Shown one piece after another: positions 49,975-58,336 of a stretch of DNA of 64,000 bases. The position numbers were made by a program, and so were the translations under genes. Each line of letters opens with the position of its first letter. The stretch's first letter is position 1. The stretch lies in the NCBI RefSeq assembly GCF_024397915.1, contig NZ_CP073347.1:5144774-5208773 (forward strand), read 5' to 3'. The DNA is from Marinobacterium rhizophilum. GTDB lineage: Bacteria; Pseudomonadota; Gammaproteobacteria; Pseudomonadales; Balneatricaceae. Under the pieces are notes generated by a model. The model saw only the letters and a list, made by a program, of their open reading frames with translations, ran no database searches and was not told where the DNA came from.

Positions 49975-50402
49975 GCTTCGATAACACCTTTTTTCAGGAT
50001 GATATTGCCATAAAGCCGGTGTTCGCCGGTCTGAATGATGGCGAACGCGGAGCGTGCGCGTTCGTAAAAGGCGAAGCGCTCGAGGTTGCCCAGCTGCGCG
50101 GGGTGATCGGCCGCTGCATCCAGGATGGACTGGAAGTCGGCAACAATATCCGGCACCGAGTCGGGGTTGCCTACAACCTGCATGGTCAGTGCCGGGACCG
50201 GCTCGAACGCATCGAGCGGCATGACGGCAAGGACCGCCTGCAGCACTGCGGTTGCCGAGGCTCCATCCAGCCGGATGCATGTGGGGCCGGCGCTGTGTGC
50301 GGGGAAATTTGCATCCGCAATAACGATTTCGTCACCATGTCCCATGGCACAGAGGGTGTACAGCAGCTCAGGTGAAAGAATGGAAGGTATATTTCGTAGC
50401 AT
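49971..50402 (-). CDS. fucU: L-fucose mutarotase, FucU/RbsD family
   Basis: A 143-residue protein with the RbsD/FucU fold. Signature residues are in LLYTLCAMGHGDEIVIADAN followed by FP (catalytic His and Asp), and the C-terminus ends ERARSAFAIIQTGEHRLYGN. It interconverts alpha and beta anomers of L-fucose. It is the strongest indicator that this locus handles L-fucose. It lies 49 bases downstream of the GntR gene and overlaps the lactonase start. Confidence 0.88.
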   Translation of the reverse strand: MLRNIPSILSPELLYTLCAMGHGDEIVIADANFPAHSAGPTCIRLDGASATAVLQAVLAVMPLDAFEPVPALTMQVVGNPDSVPDIVADFQSILDAAADHPAQLGNLERFAFYERARSAFAIIQTGEHRLYGNIILKKGVIEA

Positions 50403-50451
50403 TGTTCGAATCCATCAAATTACGCGCGGTTTTATCGCCGGCCTGGCGGCA

Positions 50452-51147
50452 TCAGCGTGAGCGAAACAAATCCGGGTGCTGGTTTTCCAGCGGCTCGATC
50501 TGCGAGATCAGTTGCCCCAAGTGATGCTTCATGGCCGCTTGAGCGGCGCCGGGATCGCTGGCCCGGATCGCATCAACGACGGCTTTGTGTTCCTTGACGG
50601 CTTCGGCCGGCCGACCTGCCTCGGGTAACAGCAGCATCCGGGCACGCTTGAGTTGCAACGAAACGCTTGCAGCGACCGACGAAACCCCGGGAAAACCGGT
50701 GAACTCCATCAGCAAGGCATGAAATTCCTCGTCTGCCGCGTAGAAACCCGCAAAGTCCCCGTCGTCGACCAGTAGTTCCTGCAGGCGCAGGTTTCGCGTC
50801 AGCTGGGTCAGCTGCTCGTCGCTGCGCCGCTCTGCAACGCGGGATACCGCCGCCAACTCCAGTGCCTCGCGAAGAAAGCTCGCTTCGCGAATCTCGTCCA
50901 TCGATAGGCAGGACACCTTCGTTGCAGACTGAGGGATGACATCGACCAGCCCATCCGCCGAGAGACGTGCAATGGCTTCGGACACCGGCGAGCGGGAGAC
51001 GCCGAGCTGCTCGCAGATGGCGCCCTTCCTCAGGATCGTACCGGGTGGGTAGTCCATGGAGAGAATCGCTTCATGCAAGGACTGGTAGACCCGCTGAGCG
51101 AGGGAGCCGCTGAGGTCCTCTATGTTGGTAAGGTTTTGTGTACTCAT
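50452..51147 (-). CDS. GntR-family (FadR/FCD) regulator of the fucose locus
   Basis: A 231-residue regulator. The N-terminal winged helix has LAQRVYQSLHEAILSMDYPP, then LRKGAICEQLGVSRSPVSEA. The C-terminal all-helical FCD domain has REALELAAVSRVAERR, FYAADEEFHALLMEFTGFPG and EHKAVVDAIRASDPGAAQAA (metal/ligand residues D-H-H). It is divergent from the dehydratase gene and precedes fucU. A perfect 14-bp palindrome 17 bases upstream is a likely operator. Confidence 0.87.
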   Translation of the reverse strand: MSTQNLTNIEDLSGSLAQRVYQSLHEAILSMDYPPGTILRKGAICEQLGVSRSPVSEAIARLSADGLVDVIPQSATKVSCLSMDEIREASFLREALELAAVSRVAERRSDEQLTQLTRNLRLQELLVDDGDFAGFYAADEEFHALLMEFTGFPGVSSVAASVSLQLKRARMLLLPEAGRPAEAVKEHKAVVDAIRASDPGAAQAAMKHHLGQLISQIEPLENQHPDLFRSR

Positions 51148-51163
51148 TCCTGATCACCTGAAT

Positions 51164-51177
51164 ACTAACATGTTAGT
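51164..51177. promoter_or_regulatory. Candidate operator for the GntR regulator
   Basis: ACTAACATGTTAGT, a perfect 14-bp palindrome between the divergent regulator and dehydratase genes. FCD-type GntR proteins commonly bind short AT-containing palindromes here. Confidence 0.55.
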
Positions 51178-51256
51178 TGACGCATGAAACATGCGGTGCT
51201 AGTTTAAGAATACAACACGAGGCGTTAAATGTGAATTTCAGAACAGGGGGCTCAGC

Positions 51257-52780
51257 GTGAGAAAGGCCACACAGACAATTCGCCTGCATCCAAACGACAA
51301 CGTAGTGGTTGCACTTTGCGATCTCACCGCTGGGCACGCGCTGGAAGGCATCAACGCCTGCCTGCAGCAAGCGGTACCGCGCGGCCACAAGATTGCCGTC
51401 TGCCCCATCGGGGCGGGGCAAAACCTGATCCGGTATGGCCAGATCATTGGCCAGGCGATGGCAGACATCGCGCCCGGCGAGCATGTGCATGTGCATAACC
51501 TGGGAATGGGTGAACACGAACAGGATTACGCGTTCTCGAGCCAAAGCGTTCCGCTTGCCGCGGCACAGGAAGAAAGAACCTTCATGGGGTATGCCAGAGC
51601 GGATGGCCGTGTTGGCACGCGCAACTACATTGGCATTTTGACGTCGGTTAACTGCGCCGGCTCAGTCGCGCGCTTTATTGCAGAGGCGGCTGAAAAATCC
51701 GGACTGCTCGATGCCTTTCCCAATATTGACGGCATTGTACCGATTGTTCACAGCTCGGGTTGTGGCATGTCGGGCAAGGATGAGGGTTACGCGACCCTGT
51801 TTCGCACGCTTGCAGGCTACGCCAAACACCCGAATTTCGGTGGCATTTTGCTGGTGGGCCTTGGTTGCGAAGTGATGCAGGTGGACGCCTTGGTCGGCGA
51901 CCGCCCGATCCGGGAGGATGGTGCCCTGCACTATATGACGATCCAGGCCGAGGGCGGTACGCGCAACACCATCGAGAAAGGGCTGGAGGAGCTGCGTGCG
52001 ATTGCCGCCATCGCAAATCGTGCCGAACGCAGCCCCGTTCCGGTTTCGGCAATCACTGTGGGTATGCAGTGTGGTGGATCGGACGGCTATTCCGGCATCA
52101 CGGCCAACCCCGCACTTGGCTATGCCTCGGACTTGCTGGTTCGACACGGTGGCACCACGATTCTGTCTGAAACATCGGAGATCTATGGAGCTGAGCACCT
52201 GCTGACCCGTCGTGCCGTTTCGCAGCAGGTGGCAGAAAAGTTGATTGCCCGCGTGCGCTGGTGGGAAGACTACTGTGCGCGCAACGGCGGAGAGATGGAC
52301 AACAACCCCAGCCCTGGCAACAAGCGCGGCGGCTTGACGACGATTCTTGAAAAGTCACTCGGCGCGGTTGCGAAAAGCGGTACCGCCCCGTTAAGTGATG
52401 TCTATCTGTTCGGCGAACAGATAGACAGCAAGGGCTTTGTCTTCATGGACAGCCCTGGCTATGACCCTTGCTCGGTAACGGGTCAGGTTGCCTCCGGGGC
52501 CAATCTCATTGTTTTTACGACGGGTCGGGGTTCTGTTTCCGGCTACAAGCCAACCCCCTGTATCAAGCTGGCGACCAATACGCAGATGTATGAGCGCATG
52601 TCGGGTGACATGGATCTGAACTGCGGGGATATCGTCTCCAGCGGCGTCAGTATTGAAGACAAGGGGCGCGAGCTGTTCGAGCTTATCCTTCGTGTTGCTT
52701 CTGGTGAGCAGACCAGAAGTGAAGAACTGGGATTTGGCGGGGCAGAGTTTGTACCCTGGCAGATCGGCGCTGTCATGTAA
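51257..52780 (+). CDS. UxaA-family dehydratase, probable L-fuconate dehydratase
   Basis: A 507-residue protein with an N-terminal SAF domain (about residues 1-85: IRLHPNDNVVVALCDLTAGH; GHKIAVCPIGAGQNLIRYGQ) and a UxaA C-terminal domain. Conserved cysteines and metal ligands appear in HSSGCGMSGKDEGY, LVGLGCEVMQ, VGMQCGGSDGYSGITANPAL and FMDSPGYDPCSVTGQVASGA. The family dehydrates altronate, galactarate and related acids. In this operon, with fucU, a lactonase and a keto-deoxy-acid SDR, L-fuconate is the likely substrate. The start is GTG with AGGGGG 6 bases upstream. Confidence 0.8.
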   Translation: MRKATQTIRLHPNDNVVVALCDLTAGHALEGINACLQQAVPRGHKIAVCPIGAGQNLIRYGQIIGQAMADIAPGEHVHVHNLGMGEHEQDYAFSSQSVPLAAAQEERTFMGYARADGRVGTRNYIGILTSVNCAGSVARFIAEAAEKSGLLDAFPNIDGIVPIVHSSGCGMSGKDEGYATLFRTLAGYAKHPNFGGILLVGLGCEVMQVDALVGDRPIREDGALHYMTIQAEGGTRNTIEKGLEELRAIAAIANRAERSPVPVSAITVGMQCGGSDGYSGITANPALGYASDLLVRHGGTTILSETSEIYGAEHLLTRRAVSQQVAEKLIARVRWWEDYCARNGGEMDNNPSPGNKRGGLTTILEKSLGAVAKSGTAPLSDVYLFGEQIDSKGFVFMDSPGYDPCSVTGQVASGANLIVFTTGRGSVSGYKPTPCIKLATNTQMYERMSGDMDLNCGDIVSSGVSIEDKGRELFELILRVASGEQTRSEELGFGGAEFVPWQIGAVM

Positions 52781-52809
52781 TCCGAAAACATCAACCAGGA
52801 GGGCAAGTC

Positions 52810-53559
52810 ATGCGGCTTGAGGGCAAAACGATTCTAATTACGGCGGCCGGGCAGGGTATTGGTCGAGCCAGTGTACAGGCCTGTGTCGCCCAGGGGGCGC
52901 GGGTTATCGCCACCGATGTGAATGTCGAGGCACTTGAAAGCTTGCAGCGCGAATCTGCTGCAATAGAAACCCGGGTACTGGATGTGACGGATGTCGAGGC
53001 GATCAATGCGCTGGCCGCAGAGCTGCCCGGGCTGGACGGGCTGTTCAATTGTGCAGGCTTTGTGCATCACGGCAGCATACTCGAGTTGTCCGATGAGGAC
53101 TGGGCCTTCAGTGTCAACCTGAACGTGACGTCCATGGTCCGCATGTGCCGCGCCTTCTTGCCTGGCATGCTGCAGCGTGTGGAAGAAGCCGGGCCTGTTT
53201 CGATCCTGAACATGGCGTCCATGGCATCTTCGGTCAAGGGCTTTCCGGTACGTACCGCGTATGGCGCGACCAAGGCGGCGGTCATCGGACTGACAAAAGC
53301 GGTGGCGGCCGACTATGTAAAACAGGGGGTGCGCTGCAATGCGCTGTGCCCCGGAACCGTTGACACACCGTCGCTGCGCGGGCGAATCGCCGCTGCGGCC
53401 GATCCGGTGCAGGCCGAGAAGGATTTTATCGCGCGCCAGCCCATGGGGCATTTGGCCCAGGTCAATGATATTGCTTCGATGGTTGTCTATCTGCTGTCAG
53501 ATGAAAGCCAGTTTGTTACCGGCCAGGCCATGCTGGTCGACGGTGGCGTGACAATCTAG
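52810..53559 (+). CDS. SDR dehydrogenase, probable 2-keto-3-deoxy-L-fuconate dehydrogenase
   Basis: A 249-residue classical SDR. The cofactor motif is TAAGQGIGRASVQACV, with Asp in VIATDVNVEAL indicating NAD preference, then LFNCAGFVHHGSILEL. The catalytic Ser is in ILNMASMASSVKG and the Tyr/Lys in RTAYGATKAAVIGLTKAVAA. FNCAGFVHHGSIL closely matches 2-keto-3-deoxy-L-fuconate dehydrogenases. It makes the 2,4-diketo acid for the FAH-family hydrolase encoded at 57.3 kb. GGAGG precedes the ATG. Confidence 0.85.
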   Translation: MRLEGKTILITAAGQGIGRASVQACVAQGARVIATDVNVEALESLQRESAAIETRVLDVTDVEAINALAAELPGLDGLFNCAGFVHHGSILELSDEDWAFSVNLNVTSMVRMCRAFLPGMLQRVEEAGPVSILNMASMASSVKGFPVRTAYGATKAAVIGLTKAVAADYVKQGVRCNALCPGTVDTPSLRGRIAAAADPVQAEKDFIARQPMGHLAQVNDIASMVVYLLSDESQFVTGQAMLVDGGVTI

Positions 53560-53608
53560 CAGTCAGTGTTACCCATCTAACTATAAAAATCCGTTGTGGG
53601 GGTATTGA

Positions 53609-55129
53609 ATGACGCTACTCGTCGAAATGAAAGGAATCGAAAAGCGGTTCCCCGGGGTGCATGCCCTGAAGGGTGTGCAGTTCGACCTGGCAGAGGGCGA
53701 AGTCCATGCCCTGATGGGCGAAAATGGTGCCGGCAAGTCCACTCTTATGAAGGTACTGTCGGGTATCTACAAGCGCGACGGTGGCGATCTCTGGATCGGC
53801 GGCGAGCTCGCAGACCCCGCAGGACCGCGCGAGGCGCAGAACCTGGGCATTGGCATCATCCATCAGGAGCTCAGCCTGATGAATGACCTGACGGTTGCAC
53901 AGAATGTCTTTATCGGCCGTGAGCCCCGCGGTGCCTTTGGGCGTCTGGATGAGCGCGCACTGAACAGCCAGACGGCTGAGATTTTTGCGGCGATGAATCT
54001 CAAGCTCGATCCAAAGGCTGTCGTCGGGAATCTCACGATTGCCAAGCAGCAAATGATCGAGATCGCCAAGGCGCTTTCATACCGCTCCCGTGTACTGATC
54101 ATGGACGAGCCCACCGCGGCACTGAATGATGCCGAGATTGCCGAACTCTTTGCCATTATTCGCCAGCTTCAGACCGAGGGCGTTGGCATCGTCTATATCA
54201 GTCACAAGATGGACGAGATAAAACGGATTGCCGACCGTGTCACCGTGATGCGCGACGGCGAGTACGTTGGCACTGTTCAGGCCGCCGATACGCCGCTGAG
54301 CCGCATTATTTCCATGATGGTCGGCCGTGAGGTGCTGGAAAAGCCGCTCAAGGTGCCGGATACCTCTGGCTGCGAAGTGGCACTGGAAGTCCGGCAGCTC
54401 AATAGAGGCCGCGATATCCGGGATGTCAGTTTCTCGGTCAGGAAAGGCGAGATACTGGGGTTTGCGGGGCTGATGGGTGCCGGCCGCACCGAGGTGGCCC
54501 GGGCGATCTTTGGCGCCGATCCGCTGGACAGTGGCGAGGTTCGGGTTCATGGCAAGGTTTGCCGCATCCGGTCTCCTCACGACGCAGTGCTCGCCGGAAT
54601 CGGTTACTTGTCGGAGGACCGCAAGCACTTTGGCCTGGCGACGGGCATGGATGTACGCGCGAATATCGCCATGGCAAGCCTGAATGCCTTTGTCAGTACG
54701 GCGGGGGTGCTGAATGAAAAGGCAATGGAGAAGGTCGCCCTCGGCTATATCAGCCAGCTTGGCATTCGGACGCCCTCCGATCGGCAGGAGGTCCGCTTTC
54801 TTTCCGGGGGCAATCAGCAAAAGGTGGTCATTGCCAAGTGGTTGCTGCGGGACTGCGATATTCTGATTTTTGACGAACCCACCCGCGGTATCGACATCGG
54901 TGCCAAATCCGAAATATACAAGCTGCTTGAAGATCTGGCCGGCCAGGGGCGCGCGATCATCGTGATTTCGTCCGAGCTGCCCGAGGTCATGCGCCTCAGT
55001 CACCGAATTGCCGTTATGTGTGAAGGCCGGCTGACCGGCATTCTGCCCGGCGGCGCAGGAACATCCCAGGAAGACATCATGCAATTGGCGACGCAGCGTG
55101 ACGCTGCCGTGTCGCAGGCAGGAGAATAA
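53609..55129 (+). CDS. Sugar ABC transporter ATPase, RbsA type
   Basis: A 506-residue duplicated ABC ATPase. The first domain has Walker A GENGAGKST (near residue 38), HQELSLMNDLTVAQN and ILIMDEPTAAL-like VLIMDEPTAALND. The second has GLMGAGRTEVARAIF, signature LSGGNQQKVVIAKWL and LIFDEPTRGIDIGAKSEIY. It belongs to the CUT2 (RbsA/FrcA) class and powers the adjacent permease. With the surrounding fucose genes, L-fucose is the likely cargo. Two bases separate it from the permease start. Confidence 0.9.
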   Translation: MTLLVEMKGIEKRFPGVHALKGVQFDLAEGEVHALMGENGAGKSTLMKVLSGIYKRDGGDLWIGGELADPAGPREAQNLGIGIIHQELSLMNDLTVAQNVFIGREPRGAFGRLDERALNSQTAEIFAAMNLKLDPKAVVGNLTIAKQQMIEIAKALSYRSRVLIMDEPTAALNDAEIAELFAIIRQLQTEGVGIVYISHKMDEIKRIADRVTVMRDGEYVGTVQAADTPLSRIISMMVGREVLEKPLKVPDTSGCEVALEVRQLNRGRDIRDVSFSVRKGEILGFAGLMGAGRTEVARAIFGADPLDSGEVRVHGKVCRIRSPHDAVLAGIGYLSEDRKHFGLATGMDVRANIAMASLNAFVSTAGVLNEKAMEKVALGYISQLGIRTPSDRQEVRFLSGGNQQKVVIAKWLLRDCDILIFDEPTRGIDIGAKSEIYKLLEDLAGQGRAIIVISSELPEVMRLSHRIAVMCEGRLTGILPGGAGTSQEDIMQLATQRDAAVSQAGE

Positions 55130-55131
55130 TA

Positions 55132-56157
55132 ATGAGTTCTGTAACCCCAACGATTACTACCGTGACGCCTACCAGGCCCAAAAGCCTGCTGTCCCGCCTG
55201 ATTGAAATGGGAACGCATCAGAGGCTGCTGGCCTTTGCCAGCCTCATCGTGCTGCTGATCGGGTTCTCTCTTGTTTCGCCGAACTTCATGCAGACCTCCA
55301 ACATGATTGCCATCCTGCAGGCCACGTCGGTCAATGGTGTGCTGGCAATTGCCGCAACCCTGGTGATCATCACCGGCGGTATAGACCTGTCCGTCGGGAC
55401 CCTCATGACATTCACGGCGGTGATGGCGGGTGTGGTACTGACCTATGCCGGCATGCCGCTTCCCCTGGGAGTGGCTGCGGCCATCGCAACGGGTGCAATC
55501 TGCGGTCTGTGTTCCGGCACTTTCGTGGCCAAGATGAAGATTCCGCCTTTCATCGCGACCCTGGGCATGATGCTGATACTCAAGGGGCTGTCGCTGGTAA
55601 TTTCAGGCACCCGTCCGATCTACTTTAATGACACCCCGGGCTTCGATCAGATTTCACGCGGGTCACTGATCGGTGAAATCATTCCCGCGCTGCCAATCCC
55701 CAACGGTGTGCTCATTCTATTTCTGGTTGCCGCTGCTGCCAGCTATATCCTCGGCCGCACCGTACTTGGGCGTTATGCCTTCGCACTGGGCTCCAACGAA
55801 GAGGCGGTGCGTTTGTCCGGCGTGAATACGGATCGCTGGAAGATGGCGATTTACGCGCTGGCCGGCGGTATCTGTGGCATCGGCGGGCTGCTGATCGCGT
55901 CGCGCCTCAATTCTGCGCAGCCCGCACTGGGCCTGGGTTACGAGCTTGAAGCCATTGCCGCTGTCGTCATCGGGGGAACATCGCTGTCCGGTGGGCGAGG
56001 CACAATCCTGGGTACACTCATCGGGGCTCTTATCATGGCGGTTCTGACCAACGGCTTGCGGGTGCTCTCGGTGGCCCAGGAATGGCAGACCGTGGTAACC
56101 GGCGCCATCATCATTCTGGCGGTTTATGCCGACATGATGCGCCGCAAGAAAGGCTGA
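55132..56157 (+). CDS. Sugar ABC transporter permease, RbsC type
   Basis: A 341-residue CUT2 permease with about ten membrane segments. It has ATLVIITGGIDLSVGTLMTF, CGLCSGTFVAKMKIPPFIAT, YAFALGSNEEAVRLSGVNTD and AAVVIGGTSLSGGRGTILGT, all characteristic of RbsC/FrcC. GGAG lies close before the ATG. A stem-loop follows before the binding-protein gene. Confidence 0.9.
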   Translation: MSSVTPTITTVTPTRPKSLLSRLIEMGTHQRLLAFASLIVLLIGFSLVSPNFMQTSNMIAILQATSVNGVLAIAATLVIITGGIDLSVGTLMTFTAVMAGVVLTYAGMPLPLGVAAAIATGAICGLCSGTFVAKMKIPPFIATLGMMLILKGLSLVISGTRPIYFNDTPGFDQISRGSLIGEIIPALPIPNGVLILFLVAAAASYILGRTVLGRYAFALGSNEEAVRLSGVNTDRWKMAIYALAGGICGIGGLLIASRLNSAQPALGLGYELEAIAAVVIGGTSLSGGRGTILGTLIGALIMAVLTNGLRVLSVAQEWQTVVTGAIIILAVYADMMRRKKG

Positions 56158-56203
56158 TTTCGAATATCTGATCTTGAACATCCAGACGCAATAATTTTAA
56201 CCC

Positions 56204-56233
56204 TGTGCCGGCATGCTTAAGTGTTCCGGCACA
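56204..56233 (+). terminator. Stem-loop between permease and binding-protein genes
   Basis: TGTGCCGG and CCGGCACA form an 8-bp stem in the 114-base gap. Its position suggests transcript processing or attenuation that sets different levels of the binding protein. Confidence 0.5.
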
Positions 56234-56271
56234 CACCTCGCCCGACAACAATAGAAATTGAGGATCGCAAA

Positions 56272-57219
56272 ATGTTGACACGTCGCACGTTACTTGGCGT
56301 TATCAGTGCTCTAACTCTGGTGGCTAGCGCTCCGGCCGCGCTGGCGCAGGAAGAAGTGTATATCCCGCTGGTTTCCAAAGGCTTCCAGCATCAATTCTGG
56401 CAGGCCGTGAAGGCCGGCGCCGATCAGGCGGCCGATGAATTTGGTGTCCGGGTCACTTTTGAGGGCCCGGACAGTGAGACCATGGTGGATCGGCAGATCG
56501 ACATGCTTGCGGCAGCGCTCGCCAACAAACCCAGTGCTATTGGCTTTGCCGCGCTAGATAGCCAGGCCGCCATCCCGCTGCTTCGCAAGGCCCACGAGTC
56601 GGGTATCCCCGTTGTTGCCTTTGACAGCGGTGTGGATAGCGACCTTCCGGTCACCACGGCCACTACCGACAACGTTGCCGCGGCGGCGCTGGCGGCTGAC
56701 AAGATGGCCGAGCATATTGGTGGTGCGGGCACCGTGGCCGTGGTTGCACATGACCAGACCAGCCGTACCGGCATTGATCGCCGCGACGGCTTTCTGAACC
56801 GCATGGCAGCGGCTCACCCGGGTATTGAAGTGGTATCCGTCCAGTATGGCCAGGGCGATCAGCTGCAGTCGACTGAAGTTGCCAAGGCCATTCTCACGGC
56901 GAATCCAGGCCTGGCGGGCATGTTTGGCACCAACGAAGGTTCGGCCATCGGTATTGTCAATGCAGTACGCGAGATGAACGCAACCAACCTGGTCATCATC
57001 GGCTACGACTCCGGCAAGGCTCAGACCGACGCGGTGCGCCAGGGTGTGATCGCCGGCGCAATCACGCAGAACCCTGTCGGAATCGGTTACGAAACGGTCA
57101 AGGCCGCTGTAATGGCCCATCGCGGCGAGGCGCTGCCCAATGTTATAGATACAGGCTTTTACTACTACGACGCCTCGAATATTGATGAGGCCAAAATTGC
57201 CGCGGTGCTGTACGACTGA
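56272..57219 (+). CDS. Periplasmic sugar-binding protein, RbsB type
   Basis: A 315-residue type 1 periplasmic binding protein. The signal peptide (about residues 1-24) ends near AALAQ-EEVY. The mature protein has YIPLVSKGFQHQFWQAVKAG, RQIDMLAAALANKPSAIGFA, VPVVAFDSGVDSDLP-like 'IPVVAFDSGVDSDLPVTTAT', VAVVAHDQTSRTGIDRRDGF and GMFGTNEGSAIGIVNAV. ATG at 56272 has GAGGA 8 bases upstream. It is the capture component for the fucose-locus transporter; the ligand (probably L-fucose) is inferred. Confidence 0.88.
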   Translation: MLTRRTLLGVISALTLVASAPAALAQEEVYIPLVSKGFQHQFWQAVKAGADQAADEFGVRVTFEGPDSETMVDRQIDMLAAALANKPSAIGFAALDSQAAIPLLRKAHESGIPVVAFDSGVDSDLPVTTATTDNVAAAALAADKMAEHIGGAGTVAVVAHDQTSRTGIDRRDGFLNRMAAAHPGIEVVSVQYGQGDQLQSTEVAKAILTANPGLAGMFGTNEGSAIGIVNAVREMNATNLVIIGYDSGKAQTDAVRQGVIAGAITQNPVGIGYETVKAAVMAHRGEALPNVIDTGFYYYDASNIDEAKIAAVLYD

Positions 57220-57239
57220 GCGATCCACTTTTGGGGCCA

Positions 57240-57263
57240 GGCCTGGCGTTCAGGTGCCAGGCC
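57240..57263 (+). terminator. Stem-loop after the binding-protein gene
   Basis: GGCCTGGC and GCCAGGCC form an 8-bp stem 20 bases after the stop, followed shortly by a pyrimidine-rich stretch. It may partially terminate the transporter transcript. Confidence 0.55.
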
Positions 57264-57307
57264 GGGCTCCTTTCAATCCATCCGGATTCAACAACAGGAA
57301 AATCAAG

Positions 57308-58168
57308 ATGAAGCTTCTGCGCTACGGGCCGGCAGGCCAGGAAAAACCCGGTGTACTGGATGACGACGGACAAGTTCGTGACCTGTCTGATGTCGTGCCG
57401 GATATCGCCGGGGCGGTGCTTTCGAACGAAAGCATCGCCCGTTTGAAAGGGTTGGATATCAGCACGCTGCCGATTGTTGAAGGTACGCCGCAGAAAGACC
57501 TGCGCCTGGGCGCCTGTGTCGCAGGGGTCGGAAAGTTTATCTGTATCGGTCTAAACTATGCCGATCATGCTGAAGAATCCGGCATGCCTGTGCCCCCGGA
57601 GCCCGTAATGTTCAGCAAGTGGACCTCGGCGATTATCGGGCCCAACGACGACGTTCAGATCCCTCGCGGCTCTCTGAAAACGGATTGGGAAGTCGAGCTT
57701 GGTGTGGTTATCGGCACAGGCGGTTCTTATATCGCAGAAGAGGACGCCATGAGCCATGTCGCCGGCTTCTGCGTGATCAACGATATCTCCGAGCGAGAGT
57801 ACCAGCTCGAGCGCTCGGGCACCTGGGACAAGGGCAAGGGATGTGACACCTTCGGCCCTACAGGACCCTGGCTGGTTACGCCGGATGAGGTTGGCAATGC
57901 CAATGAGCTGGGGATCTGGCTCGAGGTCGATGGCAAGCGCTACCAGAATGGCAACACGGCAACCATGGTTTACAAGGTACCTTTCCTTGTCGCCTATTGC
58001 AGCCAGTTCATGAGCCTGCAGCCCGGTGACATTATTTCAACCGGAACTCCGCCAGGCGTGGGTCTGGGTATGAATCCACCGCAATATCTCAAAGGCGGCG
58101 AAGTGATGCGCCTGGGAATCGACAGGCTGGGTGAGCAGCAGCAGCGCGTCCGTTCCAGCGACCTCTAA
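57308..58168 (+). CDS. FAH-family hydrolase, probable 2,4-diketo-3-deoxy-L-fuconate hydrolase
   Basis: A 286-residue fumarylacetoacetate-hydrolase-family enzyme. Key segments are FICIGLNYADHAEESGMPVP, VMFSKWTSAIIGPNDDVQIP, DWEVELGVVIGTGG (Glu metal ligands), VAGFCVINDISEREYQLERS (Asp) and ISTGTPPGVGLGMNPPQYLK. In the oxidative L-fucose pathway a close relative cleaves 2,4-diketo-3-deoxy-L-fuconate to pyruvate and L-lactate. ATG at 57308 follows AACAGGAAAATCAAG. Confidence 0.87.
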   Translation: MKLLRYGPAGQEKPGVLDDDGQVRDLSDVVPDIAGAVLSNESIARLKGLDISTLPIVEGTPQKDLRLGACVAGVGKFICIGLNYADHAEESGMPVPPEPVMFSKWTSAIIGPNDDVQIPRGSLKTDWEVELGVVIGTGGSYIAEEDAMSHVAGFCVINDISEREYQLERSGTWDKGKGCDTFGPTGPWLVTPDEVGNANELGIWLEVDGKRYQNGNTATMVYKVPFLVAYCSQFMSLQPGDIISTGTPPGVGLGMNPPQYLKGGEVMRLGIDRLGEQQQRVRSSDL

Positions 58169-58336
58169 CGGATGACGTCAGGGGCCGTTGTTGTTGGTGC
58201 CCAGCAAGGGCTAAACAGGCAGCATGATGCCTGGTTAGCCCCTGGTTCTGACAGCAGAATCACCACAGTTTTCAGATGCGCAGGTTATGACATCTGGGCC
58301 TCCAGATAACCATAAGAATTGACGTGGGCTTTAATC

